Counted from the first letter of the stretch, positions 1 to 8,812 are shown. The stretch: DNA of 64,000 nt from Acetoanaerobium pronyense (GCF_017874355.1 NZ_JAGGLI010000001.1:1-64000), one strand, 5' to 3'. The notes: generated from the letters alone by a model not told the origin. Numbers and translations are program-made.

Positions 1-174
1 CACGAGCAAGCCTCAATAATAATCACTTCTAATAAAGGGCTTGAAGATTGGTCAGAGCTGTTGGGCGATCCAGCCCTAACTACAGCAGTTTTAGACAGGT
101 TAACATATAAATGTGAGCTATTTAATATGACTGGAAAAAGCTATCGCTTAGAAAATAGAAAATCCCTATTTTAG
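1..174 (+). CDS. istB: IS21-family helper ATPase IstB, C-terminal fragment
   Basis: The frame is open from the left edge and ends at TAG 172-174. The 57 visible residues include SIIITSNKGLEDWSELLGD and DRLTYKCELFNMTGKSYRL, which match the C-terminus of IstB, the AAA+ helper ATPase of IS21-type transposases. IstB works with the IstA transposase to select target DNA. The gene reads towards the fab operon. Only the 3' end is in the window, so the state of the element cannot be judged. The family call rests on recognised motifs. Confidence 0.85.
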   Translation, partial: HEQASIIITSNKGLEDWSELLGDPALTTAVLDRLTYKCELFNMTGKSYRLENRKSLF

Positions 175-244
175 GGAAAATTATATTCCAAAAAATAGGG
201 AAAATTATTTGCCGAAATTTATACAAAAATGCTTGCCGGTAACA
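1..244 (+). mobile_element. Right end of an IS21-family insertion sequence (partial)
   Basis: After the istB stop there is a short non-coding tail with repeated words, as is usual for IS21 ends: AGGGAAAATTAT occurs twice (about 174-185 and 197-208) and TTGCCG occurs twice (209-214 and 233-238). The last copy runs into GGTAACA, so a terminal CA at about 243-244 is a reasonable right boundary. Directly beyond it the sequence becomes a MarR/FabT coding frame without its normal N-terminus. The exact end and the target-site duplication cannot be fixed without the left end. Confidence 0.7.
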
Positions 245-604
245 AGAGGTATTACTGACCTCTCCATGAATGAGATGCACACGATTGAAGCTATAGGTTA
301 TGAAGATATAAAATCCATGACTGAAACGGCTGAGATACTTAGAATTACTGTAGGCACCCTTACGACCTCTGTAAATAGGCTTGTGAAGAAGGGTTATGTA
401 GAAAGGCTAAGAGATGATACCGATAGAAGGATTGTTTTAATCAAACTAACGGAAAAGGGAAAAGAAGTTTTTAAGATTCATGAGCAGTTTCATATCGAAA
501 TGGTAGAGAAGCTTCTTGAAGATTTAAACCTTGAAGAAGATACAGCTCTAATAGGATCTCTTGAAAAATTGAAACACTTCTTTGATGAAAAATACAGCGA
601 ATAA
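209..604 (+). pseudogene. fabT: FabT-like MarR regulator, 5' end replaced by IS21 DNA
   Basis: FabT is a MarR-family repressor of fab genes that responds to long-chain acyl-ACP. From about residue 16 the protein is typical (DLSMNEMHTIEAIG, a winged HTH with TVGTLTTSVNRLVKKGY, and wing RLRDDTDRRIVLIKLTEKG). The normal N-terminal helix of roughly 25-30 residues, part of the MarR dimer interface, is missing. Residues 1-12 from TTG 209 are read from IS DNA. AGGG at 197-200 could serve that TTG; ATG 266 is the next in-frame start and lies inside the conserved core. It is 20 bp upstream of fabH. Loss or change of function is inferred. A chimeric protein could still be made. Confidence 0.75.
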
Positions 605-624
605 GAACCAGAAAGGGGGAGTAT

Positions 625-1602
625 ATGAGCTATACTTCCATAATTGGAACAGGGAGCTATTACCCTGATTCTATAGTAACTAATGATGATTTGAGCAAAT
701 ACGTAGAAACCAGTGACAGCTGGATATCTGAAAGAACAGGAATAAAAGAAAGAAGGATATCAAGTGGTGAAGATACTTCAGAGCTTGCAATAAAAGCAGG
801 ACAAAGAGCAATCGAAAAATCTGGAATAAGTCCAGAAGATATAGGTCTTATAATTGTAGCCACTATAACCCCAGATAGTTTTATGCCCTCAGTTGCTTGC
901 CTTGTACAAGCAAATTTAGGAGCAAAAAATGCTACTGCCTTTGACATAACAGCCGCATGTACAGGTTTTGTATACTCTATGCAGATAGCAGACAAGTTTT
1001 TAAAAGCATCAGATGATATTAAATATGCTCTTGTAATAGGTTCAGAGGTTCTTTCTAAAGTAGTTGATTGGAAAGATAGAAACACATGCGTAATATTTGC
1101 AGATGGTGCAGGAGCTGCTATTTTAGGAAGAGACGAAAACCATGGAATCATCTCTTCGTACTCTGGAAGTGATGGAGATGTAAAAGGCAGTCTTACTCTT
1201 CCTGCAAATCCTGTTAACAATATATTATCAAAACAAGAGGAAAAAGAAAAAATAATAGGAATGAATGGCAAGGACATTTTTAGATTTGCAACCCAAATCA
1301 TTCCAAAGAGCATTAATAAGGTTTTACAAAGTGCAAATATTAATATAGATGAAATTGACTATATTGTACCTCATCAAGCAAATTACAGAATAATAGAATC
1401 TGTAGCAAATAAGATGGGAATAGAAAAAGAAAAATTTTATATGAATTTAGACAAATGCGGTAATACTTCTTCAGCTAGTATCCCTATAGCCCTTGATGAA
1501 ATGAATACAAAAGGACTCCTAAAAAAAGGCCATAAGATTATACTTTGTGGTTTTGGAGGAGGGCTTACATGGGGTTCACTATTAATAAATTGGAAAGAAT
1601 AA
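625..1602 (+). CDS. fabH: 3-oxoacyl-ACP synthase III (KAS III)
   Basis: FabH condenses acyl-CoA with malonyl-ACP to start type II fatty-acid synthesis in the cytosol. The 325-residue protein has the usual KAS III length. The catalytic triad is visible: Cys112 in AACTGF, His250 in PHQAN and Asn280 in GNTSSAS. The glycine-rich C-terminal GFGGGLTWG is present. ATG 625 follows the ribosome site GAAAGGGGGAG. It is the first intact gene of the fab cluster. No promoter is visible between fabT and fabH, so transcription should come from upstream, through the IS junction. Confidence 0.97.
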   Translation: MSYTSIIGTGSYYPDSIVTNDDLSKYVETSDSWISERTGIKERRISSGEDTSELAIKAGQRAIEKSGISPEDIGLIIVATITPDSFMPSVACLVQANLGAKNATAFDITAACTGFVYSMQIADKFLKASDDIKYALVIGSEVLSKVVDWKDRNTCVIFADGAGAAILGRDENHGIISSYSGSDGDVKGSLTLPANPVNNILSKQEEKEKIIGMNGKDIFRFATQIIPKSINKVLQSANINIDEIDYIVPHQANYRIIESVANKMGIEKEKFYMNLDKCGNTSSASIPIALDEMNTKGLLKKGHKIILCGFGGGLTWGSLLINWKE

Positions 1603-1632
1603 AAAACAAATAAAAAAATGGAGGAATTTAAA

Positions 1633-1860
1633 ATGACTATTGAAAAGGTAAAAGCTATACTTGCAGATCAACTTGAGGTTTCAGAAGAGGAAATAAAGCC
1701 AGAAAGCGTACTTATAGACGATCTTGGAGCAGACTCACTAGATGTAGTTGAGATTGTTATGTCTCTTGAAGATGAGTTTGGTATTGAGATAGCTGATGAA
1801 GAAACAGCTAAAATTAAGACAGTTCAAGACATAGTAACTTTTGTAGATTCACAGAAGTAA
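1633..1860 (+). CDS. acpP: Acyl carrier protein
   Basis: This 75-residue acidic protein carries acyl chains as thioesters on phosphopantetheine. The attachment site is Ser35 in GADSLDVVE, followed by the usual helix-III region. An in-frame ATG at 1618 exists, but GGAGG at 1620-1624 lies just after it and is correctly spaced for ATG 1633. The shorter protein also matches family length, so 1633 is chosen. It sits 30 bp after fabH and is followed by a stem-loop before fabK. Confidence 0.97.
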   Translation: MTIEKVKAILADQLEVSEEEIKPESVLIDDLGADSLDVVEIVMSLEDEFGIEIADEETAKIKTVQDIVTFVDSQK

Positions 1861-1868
1861 AAAAATAT

Positions 1869-1896
1869 AAGGTCAGACGCTAAACTGTCTGACCTT
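1869..1896 (+). other. Stem-loop between acpP and fabK
   Basis: A perfect 10-bp inverted repeat (AAGGTCAGAC / GTCTGACCTT) surrounds an 8-base loop. It is not followed by a run of T, so it is not a standard intrinsic terminator. A processing or mRNA-stabilising element that allows more acpP than fabK product is plausible, but this is inference. Confidence 0.6.
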
Positions 1897-1929
1897 AATA
1901 GATAAAAGTGGTTTATAAGGAGATGTAAC

Positions 1930-2883
1930 ATGATAAAATCCAGCGTGTGTAATGTATTAGGTATACAATATCCAATAATCCAAGGTGGAATGGCTTGGAT
2001 ATCAGACTACAGTCTTGCATCTGCTGTTTCAAATGCAGGAGGCCTTGGAGTAATAGCAGCAGGTAATGCACCTAAAGACTGGGTTGTACAGCAGATTAGA
2101 AAAACAAAGGAATTAACGGACAAACCTTTTGCTGTAAATATAATGCTTCTTAGTCCATATAGCGAAGAGATTGCTCATGCTGTGTGTGAAGAAGGGGTAA
2201 AGGTTGTAATTACAGGAGCAGGTAATCCAGGTAAATATATAGAAATGTGGAAAAATGCAGGAATCGTGGTGATTCCAGTTGTACCTTCTGTAGCCCTTGC
2301 AAAAAGAATGGCAAGATTAAATGTGGATGCCCTAATTGCAGAGGGAGGAGAAGCAGGAGGCCATGTAGGAGAGATAACAACTATGGCACTTATTCCTCAA
2401 ATAGTTGATGCTGTGAATCTTCCAGTAGTTGCAGCAGGAGGAATAGCTGACGGACGTGGTATGATGGCTGCTTTTATGCTTGGAGCAGATGCTGTTCAAG
2501 TAGGAACTAGATTCCTTGTAGCAACTGAGTGTACTGTTCATTCAAATTACAAACAAAAGGTACTTGGAGCTAAGGATACGGATACAGAAGTTACGGGAAG
2601 AAGCACTGGACATCCTGTGAGGCTCCTTAAAAATAAACTTTCAAGAAAATTCAAAACACTTGAGAAGGAAAACATAGATCCAAAGGAGCTTGACAAGATG
2701 GGTCAAGGAACTTTATACAAGGCTGCCATAGAAGGTGATATAGAATTTGGTTCAATAATGGCAGGACAGGTTGCAGGACTTATAAATAAAGAGCAAAGTT
2801 GCAAAGAAATGATAGATGAAATGATGATGGAGTTATCAAAAATTTATAAAACAACAGGCGAAAATTTAGGCCTTATTGATTAA
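1930..2883 (+). CDS. fabK: Enoyl-ACP reductase II (FMN-dependent)
   Basis: FabK reduces trans-2-enoyl-ACP with NAD(P)H and FMN, the last step of each elongation round. The 317-residue TIM-barrel protein has the nitronate monooxygenase/FabK signatures: PIIQGGMAWISD near the N-terminus, EGGEAGGHVGE in the middle and VAAGGIADGRGMMAAFMLGADAVQVGTRF as a split flavin/phosphate-binding stretch. It is the only enoyl reductase in the cluster; no fabI or fabL is present, as in many Clostridia and streptococci. ATG 1930 follows AAGGAGATG. The gene is 13 bp before fabD. Confidence 0.95.
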   Translation: MIKSSVCNVLGIQYPIIQGGMAWISDYSLASAVSNAGGLGVIAAGNAPKDWVVQQIRKTKELTDKPFAVNIMLLSPYSEEIAHAVCEEGVKVVITGAGNPGKYIEMWKNAGIVVIPVVPSVALAKRMARLNVDALIAEGGEAGGHVGEITTMALIPQIVDAVNLPVVAAGGIADGRGMMAAFMLGADAVQVGTRFLVATECTVHSNYKQKVLGAKDTDTEVTGRSTGHPVRLLKNKLSRKFKTLEKENIDPKELDKMGQGTLYKAAIEGDIEFGSIMAGQVAGLINKEQSCKEMIDEMMMELSKIYKTTGENLGLID

Positions 2884-2896
2884 GTAGGAGGTTATT

Positions 2897-3907
2897 ATGA
2901 ATAAACTGGCATTTGTGTTTGCAGGTCAAGGAGCTCAGTATCAAGGGATGGGAAAGGACTTTTATGAAAACTTTAGCTCATCAAGAGAGATTTTTGAAAC
3001 AGCTGACAAAGCACTAGGTTTTGGTATTACATCAGTCTGTTTTGAGGGCTCAGAAGAACAGCTTGCTATGACAGAGATAACGCAACCCGCTATAGTTACG
3101 GTTACGGCTGCAATACTTGAGGCTGTAAAGGAAAAGGGAGTAAAGCCTGATATGGTTGCAGGACTGAGCCTTGGTGAATACTCTGCCTTAGTATGTTCTA
3201 ATAGCTTGAAATTTGAAGACACGGTAAGACTTGTTCAAAAAAGAGGAAAGTTCATGCAAGAAGCTGTACCCGTAGGTGTTGGAACAATGGCTGCTATTAT
3301 GGGGCTTACAAAAGACCAAACTAGAGAGGTATGTGAAGAAGCTTCAATCCATGGAGTTGTAGAGCCAAGTAATTTTAATTGTCCAGGACAGACTGTAATT
3401 GGGGGAGAAGTAGAGGCTGTAAGAAAAGCTTGTGAAATAGCAAAGTCAAAAGGAGCAAAAAGAGCTATGGAGCTTAAAGTAAGTGCGCCTTTTCATACTT
3501 CTATGCTTCAAAATGCAGCAGAAAATCTATGGGGAGAACTGAATCATGTGAATGTATCACCTATGGAAATACCTGTAATTACAAATGTTACAGCAAAGGA
3601 AGTACTATGTGAGACGCAAATTAAGGAGACTCTTGTAAAGCAGGTGATGAGTTCTGTTATGTGGGAGGATTCTATTAGATATATGATTGAGCAGGGTGTA
3701 AGTACATTTGTAGAAATAGGTCCTGGAAAAACACTTTCATCTTTTATAAAGAAGATAGATAAAACTTTAAATATAATGAATATTGAAGATCTCAATTCAT
3801 TTGAGGAAACAATCAATAAGCTGGAGGTATTAGGATATGCAAAAGGTAGCAATAGTGACTGGAGCAACGAGGGGACTTGGGAGAACGATAGCGTTAGAGT
3901 TGTCTAA
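2897..3907 (+). CDS. fabD: Malonyl-CoA:ACP transacylase
   Basis: FabD moves malonyl from CoA to ACP. The nucleophile Ser91 lies in GLSLGEYSAL and the catalytic His200 in APFHTSML. QGAQYQGMG is the usual N-terminal motif. At 336 residues it is longer than the roughly 310 typical of the family. The natural-looking end, IMNIEDLNSFEETINKL, is followed by about 27 residues read through the start of fabG in another frame. The overlap with fabG is 71 bp. The tail looks like loss of an earlier stop codon. RBS TAGGAGG precedes ATG 2897. Confidence 0.95.
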   Translation: MNKLAFVFAGQGAQYQGMGKDFYENFSSSREIFETADKALGFGITSVCFEGSEEQLAMTEITQPAIVTVTAAILEAVKEKGVKPDMVAGLSLGEYSALVCSNSLKFEDTVRLVQKRGKFMQEAVPVGVGTMAAIMGLTKDQTREVCEEASIHGVVEPSNFNCPGQTVIGGEVEAVRKACEIAKSKGAKRAMELKVSAPFHTSMLQNAAENLWGELNHVNVSPMEIPVITNVTAKEVLCETQIKETLVKQVMSSVMWEDSIRYMIEQGVSTFVEIGPGKTLSSFIKKIDKTLNIMNIEDLNSFEETINKLEVLGYAKGSNSDWSNEGTWENDSVRVV

Positions 3908-4568
3908 ATCTGGATACGATATAGTAGTAAACTACAGAAAAGAAGATGAAAACCTGTTTTCTTTGATTTCAGAAATAGAAGGAAATGGTTCAAAAGCTTT
4001 TAAATTCCAAGCTGATATAAGTGATTTTGAGCAGGTGAAAGGCCTTATAGATTTTGCAGTAAAGGAAGCTGGTCTTGACCTTCTTGTAAATAATGCTGGA
4101 ATAACTAATGACAAGCTGATTGCAAGGATGTCTGAACAGGATTTTGACTCAGTTATAGACATTAATCTAAAGGGAACCTTCAACTGCATAAGACATGCAA
4201 GCAAGGCTATGATGAAGCAAAAAAAGGGAAAGATAATAAATATATCTTCTGTAATAGGTCTTATAGGAAATGCTGGACAGGCAAACTATGCAGCATCTAA
4301 AGCAGGAGTCATAGGTCTTACAAAATCTGCCGCTAAAGAGCTGGCTCCTTTTGGAGTGACTGTAAATGCAATTGCTCCTGGATTTATAAGAACAGATATG
4401 ACTGACAAACTTTCTGAAGAAGTTAAAAAGGCTATTCTTTCAAATATCCCAATGAGAGATATGGGAGAGGCGAAGGATGTAGCGAATTTGGTAAAATTCC
4501 TAGCACATGAAGATTCAAGATATATCACAGGCCAAGTCATCAATGTTGATGGCGGAATGGTTATGTAA
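3837..4568 (+). CDS. fabG: 3-oxoacyl-ACP reductase
   Basis: This 243-residue short-chain dehydrogenase reduces 3-oxoacyl-ACP with NADPH. The cofactor loop TGATRGLG is at residues 8-15, NNAG at about 85-88, and the catalytic Ser138, Tyr151 and Lys155 (YAASK) are present. The C-terminus GQVINVDGGMVM is typical. ATG 3837 is set by GGAGG at 3823-3827, which lies inside fabD, so translation is probably coupled to fabD. It is followed 13 bp later by fabF. Confidence 0.97.
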   Translation: MQKVAIVTGATRGLGRTIALELSKSGYDIVVNYRKEDENLFSLISEIEGNGSKAFKFQADISDFEQVKGLIDFAVKEAGLDLLVNNAGITNDKLIARMSEQDFDSVIDINLKGTFNCIRHASKAMMKQKKGKIINISSVIGLIGNAGQANYAASKAGVIGLTKSAAKELAPFGVTVNAIAPGFIRTDMTDKLSEEVKKAILSNIPMRDMGEAKDVANLVKFLAHEDSRYITGQVINVDGGMVM

Positions 4569-4581
4569 TTAGGGGGAGTAT

Positions 4582-5820
4582 ATGAAAAACAGAGTAGTAA
4601 TTACAGGAATGGGAGCTATAACTCCACTTGGAAGCACAGTAGATTCATTTTGGGAAGCTCTAAAAGAAGGAAAATCAGGAATTGATTTTATTTCCTCGTT
4701 TGATACAGAGGGCTATAAGGTAAAAATTGCAGCAGAGGTAAAAGATTTTAGTGCATCAGATGTACTAGGAAGAAGAGAAGCAAAGAGACTAGACAGGTTC
4801 TCACAGTTTGCAATTGCGGCTGCAAAGGATGCCCTTACTGATAGCAAACTTGATATGGAAAATCTAGATAAAACAAGAGCTGGAGCAATCATAGGAAGTG
4901 GTATAGGAGGACTATCCACAATAGAAACTGAGCAGACAAAACTTCTTAAAAGTGGTCCAGATAGGGTATCACCTCTTTTCATACCTATGGCTATATCTAA
5001 TATGGCAGCAGGAAACGTTGCAATAGCAATAGGTTTAAAAGGAGTATGCACATCGGTAGTAACTGCTTGTGCATCAGGAACCAATGCAATAGGAGAAGCT
5101 TTTAGGCTTATTCAAAATAATTCTCAGGATATAGTTTTCGCAGGAGGAAGCGAGGCATCTATAACTCCTCTTGCTATAGCAGGATTTACATCTATGACTG
5201 CACTTAGCACTTCAGGAGACCCAAAGAGAGCATCTATACCTTTTGACAAGGAAAGAGATGGTTTTGTAATGGGAGAGGGAGCTGGAGTAGTTGTACTAGA
5301 ATCACTTGAGCATGCTCAAAAAAGAGGAGCAAAGATATATGCAGAGGTTGTAGGATATGCAACTACAAGTGACGCATATCATATTACATCCCCTGAGCCT
5401 ACAGGAGATGGAGGATCAAGGGCTATGGAGCTTGCAATAGAGGATGCTGGTATTAATCCTTCTGATGTAGACTATATAAATGCTCATGGAACCAGTACCC
5501 CTTACAATGACAAAATAGAAACTGCGGCTATTAAAAGAACCTTTAAAGAGCATAGTGAAAAACTAATGATAAGCTCTACAAAGTCTATGGTAGGACACCT
5601 GCTTGGAGCAGCTGGAGCCGTAGAAGCAATAGCATGCGCAAAATCTCTTGAAGAAGGTTTTGTACACCCAACAGCAGGATACAAGGAAAAGGACGAAGAA
5701 TGTGATCTTGACTATGTTCCTGTAACAGGAAGAAAATCAGACATTAAATATGCACTATCAAATTCACTTGGATTTGGTGGTCATAATGCAACTATACTTC
5801 TTAAAAAGTGGGAGGGATAA
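4582..5820 (+). CDS. fabF: 3-oxoacyl-ACP synthase II
   Basis: FabF elongates acyl-ACP by decarboxylative condensation with malonyl-ACP. The 412-residue protein shows the Cys-His-His triad: Cys163 in [11 protein letters not shown], His302 in [11 protein letters not shown] and His339 in [12 protein letters not shown]. The C-terminal [12 protein letters not shown] is typical. An AGGGGGAG ribosome site precedes ATG 4582. The stop is one base from the fabZ start, consistent with one operon. Confidence 0.97.
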   Translation: MKNRVVITGMGAITPLGSTVDSFWEALKEGKSGIDFISSFDTEGYKVKIAAEVKDFSASDVLGRREAKRLDRFSQFAIAAAKDALTDSKLDMENLDKTRAGAIIGSGIGGLSTIETEQTKLLKSGPDRVSPLFIPMAISNMAAGNVAIAIGLKGVCTSVVTACASGTNAIGEAFRLIQNNSQDIVFAGGSEASITPLAIAGFTSMTALSTSGDPKRASIPFDKERDGFVMGEGAGVVVLESLEHAQKRGAKIYAEVVGYATTSDAYHITSPEPTGDGGSRAMELAIEDAGINPSDVDYINAHGTSTPYNDKIETAAIKRTFKEHSEKLMISSTKSMVGHLLGAAGAVEAIACAKSLEEGFVHPTAGYKEKDEECDLDYVPVTGRKSDIKYALSNSLGFGGHNATILLKKWEG

Positions 5821-5821
5821 T

Positions 5822-6244
5822 ATGCTTGATAGTAATCAAATTCAAGAGATAATACCCCACAGATACCCCTTTTTATTAGTAGATAGGATACTAGAAATAG
5901 AACCTGGAATAAAGGCAAAGGGAATCAAGGCAGTTACAGCATCAGAATACTACTTTCAAGGACACTTTCCTCAGGAGCATGTAATGCCAGGAGTACTTAT
6001 AATAGAAGCACTTGCTCAGACTGGTGCGGTCGCAGTACTTAGCCTTGAGGAAAACAAAGGAAAGATAGCCTACTTTGCAGGAATCAACAAGGCTAGATTT
6101 AAAAGAAAAGTCAAGCCTGGAGATACTCTTACTCTTGAGGTGGAGATTATAAAATCAAGAGCAGGCCTTGGAATAGGAAAAGCCAGAGCCTCTGTAGGAG
6201 AAGAAGTAGCTGTAGAAGCAGAAATAATGTTTGCTATAGGATAA
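5822..6244 (+). CDS. fabZ: 3-hydroxyacyl-ACP dehydratase
   Basis: FabZ dehydrates 3-hydroxyacyl-ACP. The 140-residue hot-dog-fold protein has [12 protein letters not shown] near the N-terminus and the catalytic pair His48 (QGHFP) and Glu62 (IIEALAQ). A longer in-frame reading begins at 5750 inside fabF, but GGAGGG at 5811-5816 and family length point to ATG 5822. It ends the operon. No acetyl-CoA carboxylase (acc) genes follow, although they often do in related fab clusters. Confidence 0.96.
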   Translation: MLDSNQIQEIIPHRYPFLLVDRILEIEPGIKAKGIKAVTASEYYFQGHFPQEHVMPGVLIIEALAQTGAVAVLSLEENKGKIAYFAGINKARFKRKVKPGDTLTLEVEIIKSRAGLGIGKARASVGEEVAVEAEIMFAIG

Positions 6245-6312
6245 ATCTTAATATCATATTGAGACTAAAGCTATAGTGATTTTTAAAACTTTAAATTTAA
6301 TGATTATAATTG

Positions 6313-6356
6313 AAAGACAGGATTAATAGGAAACCCTAATAATCTTGTCTTTTTTA
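6313..6356 (+). terminator. Rho-independent terminator after the fab operon
   Basis: A hairpin with arms AAAGACAGGATTAATAGG and CCCTAATAATCTTGTCTTT (one G-U pair and small mismatches) is followed by a T run at 6350-6355. It lies about 70 bp after fabZ and separates the fab cluster from the metal importer. Confidence 0.8.
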
Positions 6357-6378
6357 AATCCTAACTATATAATAAATC

Positions 6379-6408
6379 TTGTGCTGATAGAATCAATTTT
6401 AAGATAAT
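6379..6408 (+). promoter_or_regulatory. Possible sigma-A promoter of the metal importer
   Basis: TTGTGC (6379-6384) and GATAAT (6403-6408) are separated by 18 bp, upstream of the ABC ATPase start at 6435. The match is moderate in AT-rich DNA. No convincing Zur or MntR palindrome was recognised. Confidence 0.35.
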
Positions 6409-6434
6409 GTTTAAAACTAGAGAGGAATTTTGTT

Positions 6435-7142
6435 ATGAACTATTCTAACGCCATAGAATTAAATCAAATAGAAATAAGATATGGGAAAGATATAGTTCTA
6501 AAAGATATCAATTTTACATTGGCTGAAGGTGAGTTTGTAGCTATATTTGGAGAAAATGGAGCAGGAAAGACCACACTATTTAGAGGAATTCTTCAGCTAA
6601 TTCCTATTAATAAAGGTTCAATTAAGGTTTTGGGAAAGGATATTACAAAGCTCAGGGATAAAAGCTGGCTAAGAACACAGATTGGATATGTCCCTCAAGG
6701 TCACAATACAAGCAAGTTTCCCATTAGTGTATTTGATGCTACCCTACTTGGAAGATGGGGGACTTCCTTTAAGTATATGAAAAAGCCTTCAAAAGAAGAT
6801 AAGGAAATGACTCTAGAGGTTTTATCTCTAGTAGACCTCAAAGAACTTAAAGATACGGATTGCCGAAATTTATCAGGGGGTCAAAGACAAAGACTAAACA
6901 TTGCAAGAGCCCTTGTAAGGGAGCCCAAAATACTGCTTTTAGACGAGCCAAACACCCATTTGGATAAAGAGTCTATTGAAAGGCTTGAAAAAACAATCAT
7001 AAAAATAAGAGAAAGCTTTAAAATTTCCATACTTATGATAAGCCATGACCATAATAGGTCATATCAGATAAGTGACAGGTCAATACTTATAAAGAATGGA
7101 CAATCATATTCCTATGAGGAGGATGATTCATGGAAATATTAG
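6435..7142 (+). CDS. Metal (Zn/Mn-type) ABC importer, ATP-binding protein
   Basis: This 235-residue ATPase energises import across the cytoplasmic membrane. Walker A is GENGAGKT (39-46), the signature LSGGQRQR, Walker B ILLLDEP and the switch His in MISHDH. The order ATPase-permease-binding protein and the partner families identify a cluster-9 importer of the ZnuABC/MntABC kind. Its 3' end overlaps the permease by 13 bp. The metal cannot be decided from this subunit. ATG 6435 follows GAGAGGAA. Confidence 0.88.
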   Translation: MNYSNAIELNQIEIRYGKDIVLKDINFTLAEGEFVAIFGENGAGKTTLFRGILQLIPINKGSIKVLGKDITKLRDKSWLRTQIGYVPQGHNTSKFPISVFDATLLGRWGTSFKYMKKPSKEDKEMTLEVLSLVDLKELKDTDCRNLSGGQRQRLNIARALVREPKILLLDEPNTHLDKESIERLEKTIIKIRESFKISILMISHDHNRSYQISDRSILIKNGQSYSYEEDDSWKY

Positions 7143-7936
7143 AGCTTTTAAAAATATCAATTTTTCAAAGAGCTCTTATAGCCTCTTTATTTGCAGGGGG
7201 ATTAATATCTCTTCTTGGAAATGTGATTGTGATGTTTAATATTACAACTATTCGCTTTGCACTTATGCACTTTGGGCTTTTGGGAGGAGCGATAGGACTA
7301 GCTCTTGGAGCAAATCCTTTGACCTTTGCACTCTTTGCAATAGCCTTAGGCTCATTGCTTTTTGGACCTTTATCTGACAAATTCAAGGTGGACACAGGAC
7401 TTATAGGTGCTTTTTTTATGACTGGAAGTATGGCTCTTGCCTTTTTAATCTTTTATAAGACAGGAGTACCAGCCCTTGATGTATTTGGTTTGTTCACCGG
7501 TAGTATACTTACACTTACTAGACTTGACCTTTATTTTGTAATGATTCTTTCAATTATAATTCTTTTAGTATTTATAGTATTTTATAGAGAAATCCAGCTT
7601 ATTTTTTATGATCCAGAGCAAGCTCAGTGGCTTGGAGTTCCCGTAAAAAGACTAAGAAACTCACTCTTATTTCTAACTGGCCTTTCAGTAGGAGTAGCGA
7701 TGAAGGTTGTTGGAGCTCTTCTTATAGATTCTATGATACTCTTGCCGGCTATGGCTGCGGCAGGTTTAGCAAAAAACTTTAAGCAAATGCTTATATTGAC
7801 ATCAGTATTTGGAATTATATCAAGTACAGGAGGACTTCTTTTTTCCATGGTATATGACTCTCCTACAGGAGTCACTATAACTCTTATAGGAGTGCTACTA
7901 CTTATGACAAGTCTTTTAATCAAAAGGAAATTTTAA
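7130..7936 (+). CDS. Metal ABC importer, permease (ABC-3 family)
   Basis: The 268-residue protein is almost wholly hydrophobic, with about seven to nine predicted membrane segments. It has the features of ZnuB/MntB-type permeases: an N-terminal LIASLFAGGLISLLGN, a central RLRNSLLFLTGLSVGVAMKV and DSMILLPAMAAAGLAKN near the C-terminal third. Translation is probably coupled to the ATPase through the 13-bp overlap. It should form the channel dimer for metal passed on by the downstream lipoprotein. Confidence 0.88.
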   Translation: MEILELLKISIFQRALIASLFAGGLISLLGNVIVMFNITTIRFALMHFGLLGGAIGLALGANPLTFALFAIALGSLLFGPLSDKFKVDTGLIGAFFMTGSMALAFLIFYKTGVPALDVFGLFTGSILTLTRLDLYFVMILSIIILLVFIVFYREIQLIFYDPEQAQWLGVPVKRLRNSLLFLTGLSVGVAMKVVGALLIDSMILLPAMAAAGLAKNFKQMLILTSVFGIISSTGGLLFSMVYDSPTGVTITLIGVLLLMTSLLIKRKF

Positions 7937-7952
7937 AATACAGGAGGAAAAG

Positions 7953-8768
7953 ATGAAAAATACTAAATTGAAAATTATAGCTTTATTAATGCTTTTATTT
8001 GTTCTTGGAGCATCAGTTGTTGGATGCACAAATAATGAAAGTCCTGAGGAAGTATCTAAGGGACAAGAAATGCAAGATGTATCAGAAAACCAAAATGAGA
8101 TAAATATTGTAGCCTCAACAAGCTGGACCGCATACATAGCCGAGGGGGCTGGAGCAAAAAATGTCATTACAATAGCTCCAATTGATTTAAGACACCCTCC
8201 TGAATATGATTTTAAACCAAGTGATATAGAGCAGATTCAAAATGCAGATTTTATTGTGATGGCAGGATATGAACCTTTTATGAGAAAAATAATAGAATCA
8301 AATGATATAGACGAAGAAAAAATAATAAATGTAAGAACCACAAATACATTTGAAAATCTAAAAGAGCAGACAGAAATTCTTGCTAAAAGGCTAGATACTG
8401 AGGATGAGCAAAAAATATGGATAGATGAGCTTGAAGAAGTTGTCAACACGTTAAAAGCAAATATGAAGGAAAAAGATATGGAAAATATGAAGGTGTTGGC
8501 TCATGCACATGTTGCTGAGTTTGTAACTTCTCTTGGCTTTGATGTGGTTTCTGTATTTTCAGCTGATGATTCAAGTCCTGCTAAAATAGCCGAGCTTGGA
8601 GCTATGGAGCATTCACTGATTATAGACAATTTCCATAATCCTCAAGGAGAAGCTATAAGTGAAATTAGCCAATCTGAGATAGTAGTACTTAGAAACTTCC
8701 CAGGACCAGAGCATAAAAGTCTAATTGATCTTTTTAAAGAAAATGGGCAGAAGCTAGGAATATATTAA
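7953..8768 (+). CDS. Metal-binding lipoprotein of the ABC importer (ZnuA-like)
   Basis: A lipoprotein signal is clear: charged start, hydrophobic core and lipobox SVVGC with Cys25. The mature protein has the cluster-9 binding-protein layout, with possible metal ligands in DLRHPPEYDFKPSD, AHAHVAEF and IIDNFHNPQGE and a long central helix. No long His-rich loop is visible; such a loop often marks zinc-specific members, so zinc and manganese both remain possible. RBS AGGAGG precedes ATG 7953, 16 bp after the permease. Confidence 0.87.
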   Translation: MKNTKLKIIALLMLLFVLGASVVGCTNNESPEEVSKGQEMQDVSENQNEINIVASTSWTAYIAEGAGAKNVITIAPIDLRHPPEYDFKPSDIEQIQNADFIVMAGYEPFMRKIIESNDIDEEKIINVRTTNTFENLKEQTEILAKRLDTEDEQKIWIDELEEVVNTLKANMKEKDMENMKVLAHAHVAEFVTSLGFDVVSVFSADDSSPAKIAELGAMEHSLIIDNFHNPQGEAISEISQSEIVVLRNFPGPEHKSLIDLFKENGQKLGIY

Positions 8769-8812
8769 ATTCAAACATAAAAGTCTGAAATTTTCGTTAT
8801 TATTTTCCCTAG

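Noticed and set aside
660-1313. 217-codon open frame on the minus strand opposite fabH
   Set aside because: It lies wholly inside a well-supported gene, has no recognised motif and mirrors the codon pattern of fabH. Similar antisense frames opposite fabD, fabG, fabF, kbl, hydB and tilS were left out for the same reason.
1618-1632. Earlier ATG for acpP
   Set aside because: The ribosome site GGAGG lies after this ATG and fits ATG 1633; the added residues are not part of known ACPs.
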